A stretch of DNA of 64,000 nt from contig LVZA01000001.1 of assembly GCA_023101505.1 (NCBI GenBank), positions 186,001 through 250,000 on the forward strand, in the 5' to 3' direction. This DNA is from Pasteurellaceae bacterium Pebbles2 (GTDB lineage: Bacteria; Pseudomonadota; Gammaproteobacteria; Enterobacterales; Pasteurellaceae). The position numbers and the translations under genes are program-made. Of the stretch, positions 48,836-58,733 are shown one piece after another (position 1 is the stretch's first letter; every line of letters starts with the position of its first letter). The notes under the pieces were generated by a model that did not search any database, was not told the DNA's origin, and saw nothing but the letters and a program-made list of their open reading frames with translations.

Positions 48836-49789
48836 ATGAGCCAAGAATATTTAGATTTTGAATTACCGATTGCAGAGCTTGAAGCGAAGATTGAGTCTTT
48901 GCGTTCGGTGTCTAGTGATGATGACAGCATTAATCTTGATGATGAAATTAAACGCTTGCAAAAGAAAAGCGAGGAGCTAACCAAAAAGACTTTTGCCAAT
49001 TTAGATGCGTGGCAAATTTCTCGTATGGCTCGCCACCCGAATCGTCCTTATACGTTGGATTACATCAAGCACATTTTCACTGATTTTGAAGAATTAGCAG
49101 GTGATCGTGCTTTTGCTGATGATAAGGCGATTATTGGCGGATTAGCTCGTTTAGACGGTCGTCCAGTAATGGTTATTGGTCATCAAAAAGGGCGTTCGAC
49201 GAAAGAAAAAGTGTTACGAAATTTCGGTATGCCAGCCCCAGAGGGCTATCGCAAAGCCTTGCGTTTAATGCAAATGGCGGAACGTTTTAAATTACCGATT
49301 ATCACCTTTATCGACACCCCAGGGGCATACCCAGGTGTGGGGGCAGAAGAACGTGGGCAAGCGGAAGCGATTGCTCGCAATCTGCGTGAAATGGCAACAT
49401 TTACTGTACCTATTATTTGTACTGTTATCGGCGAAGGTGGTTCAGGCGGTGCATTAGCCATTGGCGTGGGCGACAAAGTTAATATGTTGCAATATAGCAC
49501 TTATTCGGTGATTTCACCTGAGGGTTGTGCTTCGATTTTATGGAAAAGTGCAGAAAAAGCGTCCACCGCCGCAGAAGCGATGGGTTTAACTGCAAATCGT
49601 TTAAAAGAGCTTGATTTAATTGATAATATTGTTGCTGAACCATTAGGCGGCGCACACCGTAATTATGAAGTTATGGCACAAAATTTAAAAGCTCGCTTAA
49701 CTGAAGATTTAAACGAATTAAGCGTTTTTGATAAGCAAGATTTATTAGATCGTCGTTATCAACGATTGATGTCCTACGGTTATTGTTAA
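48836..49789 (+). CDS. accA: Acetyl-CoA carboxylase carboxyltransferase subunit alpha
   Basis: A 317-residue subunit that, with AccD, transfers the carboxyl group from biotin to acetyl-CoA in fatty acid synthesis. An N-terminal coiled coil ([15 protein letters not shown]) leads to the crotonase-like fold with the oxyanion segments [15 protein letters not shown] and [15 protein letters not shown]. Length matches E. coli AccA (319). TTAGGAAAGAG precedes the ATG. It is followed by pdxY and tilS, an order I recall from H. influenzae. Confidence 0.97.
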   Translation: MSQEYLDFELPIAELEAKIESLRSVSSDDDSINLDDEIKRLQKKSEELTKKTFANLDAWQISRMARHPNRPYTLDYIKHIFTDFEELAGDRAFADDKAIIGGLARLDGRPVMVIGHQKGRSTKEKVLRNFGMPAPEGYRKALRLMQMAERFKLPIITFIDTPGAYPGVGAEERGQAEAIARNLREMATFTVPIICTVIGEGGSGGALAIGVGDKVNMLQYSTYSVISPEGCASILWKSAEKASTAAEAMGLTANRLKELDLIDNIVAEPLGGAHRNYEVMAQNLKARLTEDLNELSVFDKQDLLDRRYQRLMSYGYC

Positions 49790-49791
49790 AT

Positions 49792-49823
49792 AAAAAGTGC
49801 GGTGAAATTAACCGCACTTTTTT
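49792..49823 (+). terminator. accA terminator (inverted uptake-signal pair)
   Basis: AAAAAGTGCGGT (from 49792) pairs with ACCGCACTTTTTT ending at 49823. Confidence 0.9.
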
Positions 49824-49851
49824 CATATCGTAATTAATTAAAGGAGAAACT

Positions 49852-50712
49852 ATGAAAAACGTACTTTCCATTCAATCCCACGTTGTATTTGGCTATGCGG
49901 GTAATAAATCTGCGACCTTTCCAATGCAACTTAGCGGCATTGATGTTTGGGCGTTAAACACCGTGCAATTTTCTAACCACACCCAATACGGTAAATGGAC
50001 GGGTATGGTTGTGCCTAAAGAACAAATTGGCGAGATTGTGCGTGGCATTGATGAAATTGGCGAATTAGCGAATTGTGATGCCGTGGTATCAGGCTACATC
50101 GGCTCAGCAGAGCAAGTGGCTGAAATCAGCAAAGCAGCGCAGAAAGTCAAATCACTCAACCCTAAAGCCTTATATTTATGCGATCCTGTAATGGGTAGCG
50201 CAGAAAAAGGCTGTGTCGTTGCCGACGGCGTGCGTGAGGGCTTGATCGAGATCAGCTTGCCACAAGCCGATATTATCACCCCGAATTTATTAGAGCTGCG
50301 TGAATTAAGCGGTTTAACTGTAGAAAATATCGACCAAGCCATTGTGGCAGTAAAAGATTTGCTCAACAAAGGCCCTAAAATTGTATTAGTAAAACACTTA
50401 GGTTCAGCTGGACGTGATAACGATAAATTTGAAATGTTAATGGCAACCGCTCAAGGCGTGTGGAGCTTAACTCGCCCACTTTATCCTTTTGCGAAACAAC
50501 CTGTTGGTGTGGGCGATTTAACTGCAGGCTTATTCTTAGCCAATTTATTAAATGGCAAATCAGAGCTAGAAGCCTTTGAATTAATGGGCAACGCGGTGAA
50601 TGACGTGATGAAAATTACCTATGATTTAAATTCTTATGAATTACAATTAATCGAGGCTCGCCACGCCATTATGAACCCAACTTCACAATATAAAGCAGAA
50701 AAAATTGCTTAA
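49852..50712 (+). CDS. pdxY: Pyridoxal kinase PdxY
   Basis: A 286-residue ribokinase-fold enzyme phosphorylating pyridoxal in the vitamin B6 salvage pathway. The N-terminus [20 protein letters not shown] binds the substrate; [12 protein letters not shown] is the conserved central motif; the anion hole and catalytic Asp222 lie in [14 protein letters not shown]. Length equals E. coli PdxY (287). AAAGGAG precedes the ATG. Has its own terminator. Confidence 0.95.
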   Translation: MKNVLSIQSHVVFGYAGNKSATFPMQLSGIDVWALNTVQFSNHTQYGKWTGMVVPKEQIGEIVRGIDEIGELANCDAVVSGYIGSAEQVAEISKAAQKVKSLNPKALYLCDPVMGSAEKGCVVADGVREGLIEISLPQADIITPNLLELRELSGLTVENIDQAIVAVKDLLNKGPKIVLVKHLGSAGRDNDKFEMLMATAQGVWSLTRPLYPFAKQPVGVGDLTAGLFLANLLNGKSELEAFELMGNAVNDVMKITYDLNSYELQLIEARHAIMNPTSQYKAEKIA

Positions 50713-50719
50713 TTTTCAA

Positions 50720-50745
50720 TAAGGTGGGCTTGCTCACCTTTTTAT
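50720..50745 (+). terminator. pdxY terminator
   Basis: AAGGTG (50721-50726) pairs with CACCTT (50735-50740), followed by TTTTA. Confidence 0.8.
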
Positions 50746-50773
50746 AATATCTTAACTTCGTTTTATCCGCACA

Positions 50774-52057
50774 ATGAATTTGATTGATTTTTTTCAAACA
50801 CAATTAACTCACTCGCAATATCTCATCGCTTTAAGTGGCGGTTTGGATTCCACTGCCCTGTTGGCGTTATTGGCAAAATCTCGAAAAAATCAACCGCACT
50901 TACAGCTGCGTGCCATTCATATTCATCACGGTTTAAGCCCTAATGCCGATGAATGGGCAAGCCATTGCGAACGCCTTTGCCAGCAATTTGATATTCCGCT
51001 AATCGTTAAAAAAGTTCAAGTAAATCAACAAAATGGCATTGAGAATGGGGCAAGAGAAGCCCGTTATCAAGCGATTGCACAAGTTCGTTTCGCTGATGAA
51101 ATCGTGGTTACGGCTCATCACCTACAAGATCAAACCGAAACCTTCTTCCTTGCCCTAAAACGTGGCAGTGGTTTGAAAGGATTAGGGGCGATACAGACCT
51201 ATTCGACGCTATATGGCATTCCGCTTTTTCGCCCACTACTCGCTTGCTCACGCCAGCAGCTAGAAAGCTATATTCAAACCTTGTCATTGCCGTGGATTGA
51301 AGATGAAAGCAATGCGGATAATCGTTACGACCGCAATTTTTTGCGTAATAAAATTTTGCCCGAATTGCGTCAACGGTGGCAGAATTTCGATCAGCTGGTT
51401 GCTCGTTCGGCACAACATTGCTTTGAACAACAACAACTTATCGAAGAATTGCTGCGTGAACCTTTTCAACAAAACTATGATGAAATTCACCGCACTTTTT
51501 CCCTACAATGTTTCGCGCAATACAGCAAAAGCCAACAAAATGCATTGTTAAGAATGTGGCTAAATCGACAAAATCACCCAATGCCAAGCCTTATTCAGTT
51601 AGAACAAATGAAGCAAGATGTGATTTTCGCTCGCCCCGATGCTACGCCGCAGTATCAATTAGGAGAGAAAATGGTTCGACGTTATCAGCAAAAATTATAC
51701 CTTACGCCTCATTTTCAAACTTTAGATCAGCTCTGCTTGCCGATTGCCATAGGGGAAAAGATCAAGCTACCCGATCAGCTTGGTGAGTTAGAATTACAAA
51801 AAAATGCGGAAAATTTAACCGCACTTTGGTACAGCGAGCAAGGCATTAAACGTGCCGACTTGCCGTTGACCACGGCAAAAATTCAAGTGAAATTTGCCTA
51901 TTCAGGCAAAGTGCGTTTAAGCCCAACGGATTTAAACCGTGAACTTAAAAAAGTGTGGCAATCACTTCAAGTGCCAACTTGGCAACGTCAGCGTATTCCA
52001 CTTATTTTTTACGGAGAACAACTAAAAAGTGCGGTGGGTTTTTTTGATGTTTTCTAA
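50774..52057 (+). CDS. tilS: tRNA(Ile)-lysidine synthase TilS
   Basis: A 427-residue enzyme that converts C34 of the AUA-decoding isoleucine tRNA to lysidine. The PP-loop SGGLDST is at 21-27, followed by [15 protein letters not shown] and the [23 protein letters not shown] region of the catalytic domain; a helical linker and C-terminal beta domain follow ([11 protein letters not shown]). Length agrees with E. coli (432). It ends 12 bases before the end of convergent dnaX. The C-terminal codons include an uptake signal (KSAVGF). Confidence 0.95.
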   Translation: MNLIDFFQTQLTHSQYLIALSGGLDSTALLALLAKSRKNQPHLQLRAIHIHHGLSPNADEWASHCERLCQQFDIPLIVKKVQVNQQNGIENGAREARYQAIAQVRFADEIVVTAHHLQDQTETFFLALKRGSGLKGLGAIQTYSTLYGIPLFRPLLACSRQQLESYIQTLSLPWIEDESNADNRYDRNFLRNKILPELRQRWQNFDQLVARSAQHCFEQQQLIEELLREPFQQNYDEIHRTFSLQCFAQYSKSQQNALLRMWLNRQNHPMPSLIQLEQMKQDVIFARPDATPQYQLGEKMVRRYQQKLYLTPHFQTLDQLCLPIAIGEKIKLPDQLGELELQKNAENLTALWYSEQGIKRADLPLTTAKIQVKFAYSGKVRLSPTDLNRELKKVWQSLQVPTWQRQRIPLIFYGEQLKSAVGFFDVF

Positions 52058-52069
52058 GATTGATAAACC

Positions 52070-54196
52070 TTAAACAGGGCGAATGCTGTCCATATCCAAT
52101 TTTGCATCAAAGTTTTTCTGCAATAATTTCAGACAGTTATCTTCTTGTAAATCTTGTCTAGCCTGCTCGCTTAATTCTTGATAAATTTGACGACGATGAT
52201 CCAGAGGCGTTAATTTTTCTTTGTCGTCATTCAATTCAATTTTTAATTCCACAGGTTGATTTAGCACCTGAGTTAAACGCTCGGTCAACACTTCAATCGA
52301 TTTTTCACGCAATAAATGTGCTTGTTCCGAACGTAAGCCTAAGCAAATTTGATGTTCATTTTGAGCCAATAAAACAGAATTTAAGGCAACTTGTTTGACT
52401 AATTTCAACCCATCTAAAGCAAGTTCATCAACTAATTTTGCCCAAGGATCTCGCTGTTCAGCCAGCTCAATCACTTTTCGGGTCAGCTCTGGCGTTTTTT
52501 CTTGCAAAATCGCTTGTTTAATATCAGAGGGGCGAATGCCCGTATTTTGCTCATCAATATCAGGATTTAGCCATTCCCAACGATAATTTTCTGCGTTGTT
52601 AAGATCTTCATCTTCTTCAGACGACAAATCTTCATTATTTTGCACCGCACTTTTATCCGTTGACGAAGTATTCGTAGCCGCATTAGCTGTCGCACCTGGC
52701 AAATTTGCCAAACGCTCAATAAGATCCGTTTGTGCTTTGAGTTTTGGGCGTGTAGAAATCACAGGCAATTCTACTGCCTGTGTTTGAGAAGTTGAATATT
52801 CCGAAGTTGATGATGTTAGGTCAGACTTTTTTTTTTCGTGATCAGCCTGTGGCGTGCCAGTTTGAGTTAAAGAAGAACGCAATTTTTCAATTTGCTCCAA
52901 CGCATTCAACGCCGTTGAACCTTGTGTGGCGGTTGAATGCCCTTGCATTTCCGCTTGTGGAGGCTTTTGTGGTGAATTTTCGTGGCGTATTTGATGCTGT
53001 GCCGAATAGCTGGCTTTGATATTTTGCGACACCACCGGCATTTCCATTAAATCTGCCGAATTTTGTACCGCACTTTTCGCCTGAACTGGCGATTGTTGTG
53101 CAGAAACGGCTTGCTGCTGCATTAATTTCGGGTGAAACGCCAACGCACGCAATAAGGTCATCTCAGCCCCCATACGGCGATTTGGTGCAAGGCTCAGCTC
53201 TTTTCGCCCTGTAATCACTGTTTGATAGAAAAACTGCACATCTTCAGGTGAAATATGTTTCGCCAAGAAAGCGATTGGGCTTTCATCATTTGAGCTATTT
53301 GGCAATAACTGCTGCATTGCAATTTGATGCAATACTTCGCCCACTTCAATTAACAGTTCGTCCCAGTCCGCCCCTTTTTCTGCCACGGCTTGTACCGCTT
53401 GCATTAATTTTTCGCCATTGGCTTGTTGCAAAGCATACACAATATCAATCGCTTGATTATCGTCAAGCAAGCCCAACATATCGCTAACGATTTCACGGCG
53501 AATATTGCCATTTGACATTGCAATGGCTTGATCGGTCAAACTTAGGCTATCACGAATACTTCCTTGTGCCGCTTTGGCGATTTTATCCAGTGCGGTGCTT
53601 TCGTAAGGAATATTTTCTTGCTCTAAAATATACGCTAGGTGGTGGCTAATTTGCTGTGGCTCTAAGGCTTTGAGGTGGAACTGCATACAGCGAGAGAGAA
53701 TGGTTACAGGCAATTTTTGCGGATCGGTGGTTGCCAACAAGAATTTAACGTATTCTGGAGGTTCTTCAAGGGTTTTGAGCAGAGCATTAAAAGAATGACG
53801 TGATAACATATGCACTTCATCGATCAAATACACTTTATAACGCCCTAACACTGGCTTATATTGCACATTATCAAGCAATTCACGCGTGTCTTCTACTTTG
53901 GTGCGAGAAGCCGCATCGATCTCAATCAGATCAATGAAACTCCCCTCTTCAATGGCTTTGCAATGTTCGCATTCGCCACAAGGTTCTGCGGTTACGCCAT
54001 TCACACAATTTAACCCTTTGGCAAATAAGCGAGCGATAGAGGTTTTTCCCACGCCCCTTGTGCCGGAAAACAGATAGGCGTGATGTAAGCGATTTTCTTT
54101 TAATCCATTAGAAAGTGCGGTCAAAATATGCTCTTGCCCCACCACTTCGCTAAAGGTTTTTGGGCGCCATTTACGCGCTAAAACTTGGTAACTCAC
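52070..54196 (-). CDS. dnaX: DNA polymerase III subunit tau (gamma by frameshift)
   Basis: A 708-residue clamp-loader subunit. The AAA ATPase has Walker A GTRGVGKT at 45-52 and zinc-binding Cys at 64, 73, 76 and 79 (NC...EPCGECEHC). Tau-specific domains IV-V, which bind DnaB and the alpha polymerase subunit, form the C-terminal third after a long Gln/Ser/Ala-rich linker containing two uptake-signal-encoded KSAVQN segments. Within the linker an A10 run with A AAA AAG in phase leads, in the -1 frame, straight to TGA, predicting a 458-residue gamma protein as in E. coli (431). Apt follows upstream as in relatives. Confidence 0.96.
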   Translation of the reverse strand: MSYQVLARKWRPKTFSEVVGQEHILTALSNGLKENRLHHAYLFSGTRGVGKTSIARLFAKGLNCVNGVTAEPCGECEHCKAIEEGSFIDLIEIDAASRTKVEDTRELLDNVQYKPVLGRYKVYLIDEVHMLSRHSFNALLKTLEEPPEYVKFLLATTDPQKLPVTILSRCMQFHLKALEPQQISHHLAYILEQENIPYESTALDKIAKAAQGSIRDSLSLTDQAIAMSNGNIRREIVSDMLGLLDDNQAIDIVYALQQANGEKLMQAVQAVAEKGADWDELLIEVGEVLHQIAMQQLLPNSSNDESPIAFLAKHISPEDVQFFYQTVITGRKELSLAPNRRMGAEMTLLRALAFHPKLMQQQAVSAQQSPVQAKSAVQNSADLMEMPVVSQNIKASYSAQHQIRHENSPQKPPQAEMQGHSTATQGSTALNALEQIEKLRSSLTQTGTPQADHEKKKSDLTSSTSEYSTSQTQAVELPVISTRPKLKAQTDLIERLANLPGATANAATNTSSTDKSAVQNNEDLSSEEDEDLNNAENYRWEWLNPDIDEQNTGIRPSDIKQAILQEKTPELTRKVIELAEQRDPWAKLVDELALDGLKLVKQVALNSVLLAQNEHQICLGLRSEQAHLLREKSIEVLTERLTQVLNQPVELKIELNDDKEKLTPLDHRRQIYQELSEQARQDLQEDNCLKLLQKNFDAKLDMDSIRPV
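52821..52832 (-). promoter_or_regulatory. dnaX -1 frameshift site (slippery A AAA AAG, then GTC TGA)
   Basis: On the dnaX strand the zero frame reads GAA AAA AAA AAG TCT GAC. Slipping back one base on A AAA AAG gives GTC then TGA (52823-52821). The adenine run is ten long (52836-52827), so transcriptional slippage is an equally good route to the shortened protein. Confidence 0.8.
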
Positions 54197-54234
54197 AGCC
54201 TATCCTTGTTGTTAATTGTGCGAATAATTTTCGC

Positions 54235-54777
54235 TTAATGACCTTCAAAATCCACTAAAGTAAATGGCTCAACGCCTAAGTTACGCAAACGTGTTTCACC
54301 GCCAAGTTCAGGCAAACTAATCACAAAAGCAGCGTGTTTCACTTCGCCACCTAAACGGTGAACTAATTTGATACAGGCTTCAACCGTGCCACCAGTGGCT
54401 AATAAATCATCAATAATTAATACATTATCGCCAGCTTGGATCGCATCAGAATGAATTTCTAACGTATCTTCGCCATATTCTAATTGATAATTTTGTGAAA
54501 TAACAGCTCGAGGCAATTTGCCTGGTTTGCGGACTAAAATAAACGGCAACCCCAACGCCACTGCCACAGGTGCACCAAAAATAAAGCCACGAGATTCCGT
54601 GCCGATAATTTTGCTAATGCCTTGATTTTTAAACTGTTCTGCTAACAACTTCACCGTCGCACTAAATGCTTCAGGAACTTCGGTCAAGCTGGTAATATCA
54701 CGAAAAATAATCCCCTCTTTTGGATAATTTGGAATAGATTTAATCGATGATTTGATAAGTTTTAATTGTTCGTTCAT
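54235..54777 (-). CDS. apt: Adenine phosphoribosyltransferase
   Basis: A 180-residue salvage enzyme making AMP from adenine and PRPP. The N-terminal [14 protein letters not shown] and the PRPP-binding loop [16 protein letters not shown] (about 119-134) define the family, with [14 protein letters not shown] and VRKPGKLPR in between. Length is close to E. coli Apt (183). It precedes dnaX on the same strand by 38 bases, the order seen in E. coli and H. influenzae, so they are probably co-transcribed. Confidence 0.97.
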   Translation of the reverse strand: MNEQLKLIKSSIKSIPNYPKEGIIFRDITSLTEVPEAFSATVKLLAEQFKNQGISKIIGTESRGFIFGAPVAVALGLPFILVRKPGKLPRAVISQNYQLEYGEDTLEIHSDAIQAGDNVLIIDDLLATGGTVEACIKLVHRLGGEVKHAAFVISLPELGGETRLRNLGVEPFTLVDFEGH

Positions 54778-54926
54778 TTTATTGCCTAAAGTGCGGTCGA
54801 TTTTTCGACAGTTTTATAGAGATTAACTTAGTGAATGTAAAGAAAACCGAGGGAAATTGCAAGGGTTTCAGCAAAATATAGTTTATTCTTTCTGATCTAG
54901 CTCAATTATTTTCTAATTGGTTTTAA

Positions 54927-54960
54927 CGAAAAAGTGCGGTGAAAATAACCGCACTTTTCG
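54927..54960 (-). terminator. lpxM terminator (inverted uptake-signal pair)
   Basis: CGAAAAAGTGCGGT (54927-54940) pairs with ACCGCACTTTTCG (54948-54960). On the minus strand it lies 43 bases past the lpxM stop. The T-run is short. Confidence 0.7.
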
Positions 54961-55002
54961 CAAAAATCAATATCGTTTTGCTTTCTTTAGAGGTTATTAC
55001 CG

Positions 55003-55956
55003 TTATTTATACACATTCTCACCATCTTTTCTGGTACGTAATAATTGCAAGATCCACGCATATTGTTCGGGGCTTTGTGTTACAAAATATTCGATAATTT
55101 CATTCATCGCTCTGGCGGATTGTGCTGGATCGTCGCTTAATTCCATTGCAGGTAAAATTTCCATCACATATTTTCCTTTATCGGCATAATAGCGTGGAAA
55201 CATTGGGATTACCACGGATTTAGTCAGCTTCGCCATTTTATTTAAGCCTGGTAATGTGGCTTTGTAAGTGGCGAAGAAATCGACAAATTCACTGGCTTCC
55301 GCACCAAAATCTTCATCAGGTAAATAATAGCCCATTTCGCCTTTTTTCACCGCATTTAAAAAAGGTTTGATGCCATTTTGGCGAGCGTGCATTTTGCCGC
55401 CGAAACGTTGACGTGTCCACGTCCAAAGCCAATCGACTAAAGGATTTCGGTGTGGATTGAACATTGATGTCATCGGCATTCCGTGGGTGTGCAAAATAAT
55501 GCCCGAGGCATCAATCGCCCAGCTGTGTGGCACGAGCAAAATGATATTTTGCCCTCGTGCTTTGGCTTGATGAATATGCTCAATGCCGACAAATTCACTG
55601 CGTTTTTGCAAATGTGATTTTGAACGTACGGCAATTTCACCAATGCCCAGCATCACTTGTCCCAAGGTGATGAACATTTCATCAACGACTTTTTCTCGTT
55701 TTTCTGCCGACCATTGTGGGAAACAATATTGCAAATTGATATTGGCACGGCGACGTTGTTTTTTGGCTTTTTGACCTGCGATGATTGCTAATTTAGCGGC
55801 TAATTTATCTCGCCACGCAAAAGGTACAAACGCCAGTAAAATTAACGCCAATACCGCGAGCCAAATTGTCCAATATTTTGGTTTTAAGTAAGACCACGAA
55901 AAATGCGGTTCGTAGCCAACTCGGGCGGTTAAACGTAGATTTTCTTGATTTTCCAT
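55003..55956 (-). CDS. lpxM: Lipid A late acyltransferase LpxM (MsbB)
   Basis: A 317-residue inner-membrane enzyme adding the last acyl chain (myristate) to lipid A. One N-terminal membrane helix (about 33-50) anchors it; the catalytic HX4D motif is HSWAID in LLVPHSWAIDASG, and the acyltransferase core has YYLPDEDFG. The ATG at 55956 overlaps the yfcA stop (TAATG), which settles the start. H. influenzae msbB stands in the same place. Choice of LpxM over LpxL is based on sequence resemblance and neighbourhood. Last gene of the seqA-lpxM row. Confidence 0.92.
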   Translation of the reverse strand: MENQENLRLTARVGYEPHFSWSYLKPKYWTIWLAVLALILLAFVPFAWRDKLAAKLAIIAGQKAKKQRRRANINLQYCFPQWSAEKREKVVDEMFITLGQVMLGIGEIAVRSKSHLQKRSEFVGIEHIHQAKARGQNIILLVPHSWAIDASGIILHTHGMPMTSMFNPHRNPLVDWLWTWTRQRFGGKMHARQNGIKPFLNAVKKGEMGYYLPDEDFGAEASEFVDFFATYKATLPGLNKMAKLTKSVVIPMFPRYYADKGKYVMEILPAMELSDDPAQSARAMNEIIEYFVTQSPEQYAWILQLLRTRKDGENVYK

Positions 55957-56720
55957 TAGCTGAACCAACCTTGGTCATACGCCATTTTTACGGTCATAAC
56001 GAATGACATTATGACCACCATTGGGCGGATAAGCGATTTGCCTTTACTTAAAACCATTTTTGCCCCTAAATTTGCTCCGATAAATTGCCCGATCATCATC
56101 ACGATACCGACGGTCCATAAAATCTGACCGCCTAAAAAGAAGAAGATAAAGGAAGCAATATTTGAGGTGAAATTCATTACTTTGGCGTGTGCAGTGGCCT
56201 TGGGTAAATTAAAGCCCAGTAAAGTTACAAAAGCTAAGCTGAATAAAGAGCCTGTGCCAGGTCCGAAAAAGCCGTCATAAAAGCCAATGCCAAAACCAGC
56301 GGTGAAAGCAAATCCCCAGTAAGATAAGCGTTGATAACGATCATTTTCGCCAATTTGTGGTGTGAATAAAAAATATAAACCAATGGCGAACACTAAAAAG
56401 GGAATGGCTTTTTTGATCAAGCTCGTGTCTATAATTTGGATTAGCACCGTACCGAGAACTGCACCGATAAAGGTCATTAAGATCAGCGACCACACCTCTT
56501 TGACATTGACTGCTTTTTGACGAATAAAATACAGGCTGGCAGAAAAAGATCCACCACACGCCTGTAATTTGTTCGTGCCTAAGGCTACGGCAGGTGGAAC
56601 GCCTGTCATTAATAATGCTGGAATGGTGATTAAGCCGCCGCCCCCAGCAATAGCATCAATAAAGCCTGCCACAAAGGCAACGCCAAATAATAATGCGATT
56701 AATTCTGTGCTAATTTCCAC
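55956..56720 (-). CDS. yfcA: TauE/SafE-family membrane transporter YfcA
   Basis: A 254-residue protein with about eight membrane helices belonging to the TauE/SafE (TSUP) family of sulfite/sulfonate/organic anion exporters. The family pattern GFIDAIAGGGGLITIPALL near the N-terminus and its repeat GFYDGFFGPGTGS in the middle are clear. In E. coli yfcA also lies next to mepA and aroC. Substrate unknown. Its stop overlaps the lpxM start. Confidence 0.9.
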   Translation of the reverse strand: MEISTELIALLFGVAFVAGFIDAIAGGGGLITIPALLMTGVPPAVALGTNKLQACGGSFSASLYFIRQKAVNVKEVWSLILMTFIGAVLGTVLIQIIDTSLIKKAIPFLVFAIGLYFLFTPQIGENDRYQRLSYWGFAFTAGFGIGFYDGFFGPGTGSLFSLAFVTLLGFNLPKATAHAKVMNFTSNIASFIFFFLGGQILWTVGIVMMIGQFIGANLGAKMVLSKGKSLIRPMVVIMSFVMTVKMAYDQGWFS

Positions 56721-56746
56721 CGCACTTTCTCCTTATTTATAATAAA

Positions 56747-57607
56747 TTATTCTAGCCATTCGCTACGTTTTGGCGAATTTAACACTTGCTGGCATAAAAA
56801 CGGCTCAGGTGGTCGAGCGGCTGGCTGTGTCGGTGTTGCTGATGGCTTCTTCGGTTCAAACCACGAATAAAGCTCTGCACCACAACCATCACCAGCAGGT
56901 ACTGGTGCTTGATCTTCGCAATATTGCGCACCGTGCGGACAAGTTAAGCGAACGTGAAAATGACTATCGTGTCCATACCAAGGACGGATTTTGTGTAACC
57001 AGCTACGATCCGCACGCTCCGATTGGCAAAGTTTCACTTTAATCGCTGGATTAACAAAAATTCGTGCCACTTGATTATCCTGAGCGGCGAGTTTAATGAG
57101 ATTAAAGTGGTTTTGATTCCAAATATTATCGTCAACACGTTGTGCAGCACGGTTCACCACCAACAAGCCTTTGCCATCAGAATTTAACGCATCTTGATCC
57201 GACATTGCCCCCATTCGCAACCAAATATCGGCATCAAGCCCCATTTGATGGCTAGCGTGTCCAGTCAAAAAGCGTCCGCCACCAGGCATTGCAATATCGC
57301 CCACCAACATTGTCGGCATTCCTGAATTTTGCACTTTTTGCCCCAAACGCTGTAAATAGCTAATCATATCTGGGTGTCCGTAATAACGGTTTTTATTCAT
57401 ACGAATTACCTGATAGCCTGCCCCTTTTGCTGGTAACGGTTTTGCACCGATAATACAGCCATTAGAATAAGATCCAATCGGTTGAGAAACGCCATTTTCA
57501 CTTGGAATTGGACGTTTCACTTTTTGCCAATCCGCAGGCGAAGCCAATGCTGAAGAACTGGCTAAAAGTGCGGTTAAAATCAGTGATGTTTTTTTAAATT
57601 TATTCAT
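56747..57607 (-). CDS. mepA: Penicillin-insensitive murein endopeptidase MepA
   Basis: A 286-residue periplasmic LAS-family zinc peptidase that cuts D-Ala-mDAP cross-links in peptidoglycan. A signal peptide ends near residue 23 (SSALA). Metal and catalytic residues are in HASHQMGLDADIW (H117, H120, D125, D127) and in WYGHDSHFHVRL near residue 215, which holds the last zinc His. Six or more cysteines are spread through the mature part, as in E. coli MepA (274 residues). Lies between aroC and yfcA, as in E. coli. Confidence 0.94.
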   Translation of the reverse strand: MNKFKKTSLILTALLASSSALASPADWQKVKRPIPSENGVSQPIGSYSNGCIIGAKPLPAKGAGYQVIRMNKNRYYGHPDMISYLQRLGQKVQNSGMPTMLVGDIAMPGGGRFLTGHASHQMGLDADIWLRMGAMSDQDALNSDGKGLLVVNRAAQRVDDNIWNQNHFNLIKLAAQDNQVARIFVNPAIKVKLCQSERADRSWLHKIRPWYGHDSHFHVRLTCPHGAQYCEDQAPVPAGDGCGAELYSWFEPKKPSATPTQPAARPPEPFLCQQVLNSPKRSEWLE

Positions 57608-57641
57608 AATAATGTGCTTTCCAAATTAACGATCTAAAAAA

Positions 57642-58724
57642 TTAACGACATTGTGCTTTAAAGCGTAATAGATGATCTAATAACACGATAGCTACCATTG
57701 CTTCGGCAATAGGTACTGCTCGAATGCCGACGCAAGGATCGTGGCGACCTTTAGTGATTAATTCCACGGCTTCATTATCCAAATTAACGGTTCGCCCCGG
57801 GATTGTGATGCTTGAGGTTGGTTTCAGTGCGATGGTTGCAATAATCGGTTGACCGTTGCTGATACCGCCCAAAATACCGCCTGCGTGATTAGACAAAAAG
57901 CCCTCTGGGGTCATTTCATCACGGTGTTCTGTGCCTTTTTGTGCTACAACGTCAAAGCCGTCGCCGATTTCCACCGCTTTTACTGCATTGATACCCATTA
58001 AAGCGTGAGCTAATTCCGCATCTAGGCGGTCAAAAACAGGTTCGCCCAAACCTACAGGTACATTCTCTGCTACAACGGTTAATTTTGCACCAATAGAATT
58101 ACCCTCTTTTTTCAACGCACGGATCAATTCATCGAATTTTTCCACCGCACTTTGATCTGGTGAAAAGAACGGATTGCTGGCAACTTGCTCCCAATCAATT
58201 TTGCTCACATCTGCCACAGTTTGCGGATCGATTTTTGCGTCGCCAATTTGCGATAAATAACCACGAACTTCTACGCCGAACTGTTCACGCAAATATTTTT
58301 TCGCAATAGCCCCCGCCGCAACTCGCATCGCAGTTTCACGAGCAGAAGAACGACCGCCACCACGATAATCACGAATGCCATATTTTTGTTGATAGGTAAA
58401 ATCAGCGTGCCCTGGACGGAATTTGTCCATAATATCGCCATAATCTTTTGAGCGTTGATCGCCATTTTTAATGATTAAACCAATGCTTGTACCTGTGGTT
58501 TTGCCCTCGAATACACCCGACAAAATCTGCACTTCGTCATCTTCACGACGAGGCGTGGTGTAGCGAGATGTACCTGGTTTACGACGATCTAAATCAGGTT
58601 GAATATCCGCTTCCGAAAGCGTCATATTAGGCGGCACGCCGTCCACAATACAGCCCAAAGCAATGCCGTGCGACTCACCAAAGGTGGTTACACGAAAAAG
58701 TTGTCCGATTGAATTTCCTGCCAT
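57642..58724 (-). CDS. aroC: Chorismate synthase
   Basis: A 360-residue FMN-dependent enzyme of the last shikimate step, EPSP to chorismate. All three family signatures are visible: [17 protein letters not shown] at about 13, [18 protein letters not shown] near 125, and the C-terminal [17 protein letters not shown]. Length matches E. coli AroC (361). It follows mscK by nine bases, indicating co-transcription. Confidence 0.97.
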   Translation of the reverse strand: MAGNSIGQLFRVTTFGESHGIALGCIVDGVPPNMTLSEADIQPDLDRRKPGTSRYTTPRREDDEVQILSGVFEGKTTGTSIGLIIKNGDQRSKDYGDIMDKFRPGHADFTYQQKYGIRDYRGGGRSSARETAMRVAAGAIAKKYLREQFGVEVRGYLSQIGDAKIDPQTVADVSKIDWEQVASNPFFSPDQSAVEKFDELIRALKKEGNSIGAKLTVVAENVPVGLGEPVFDRLDAELAHALMGINAVKAVEIGDGFDVVAQKGTEHRDEMTPEGFLSNHAGGILGGISNGQPIIATIALKPTSSITIPGRTVNLDNEAVELITKGRHDPCVGIRAVPIAEAMVAIVLLDHLLRFKAQCR

Positions 58725-58733
58725 ATAAAATCC

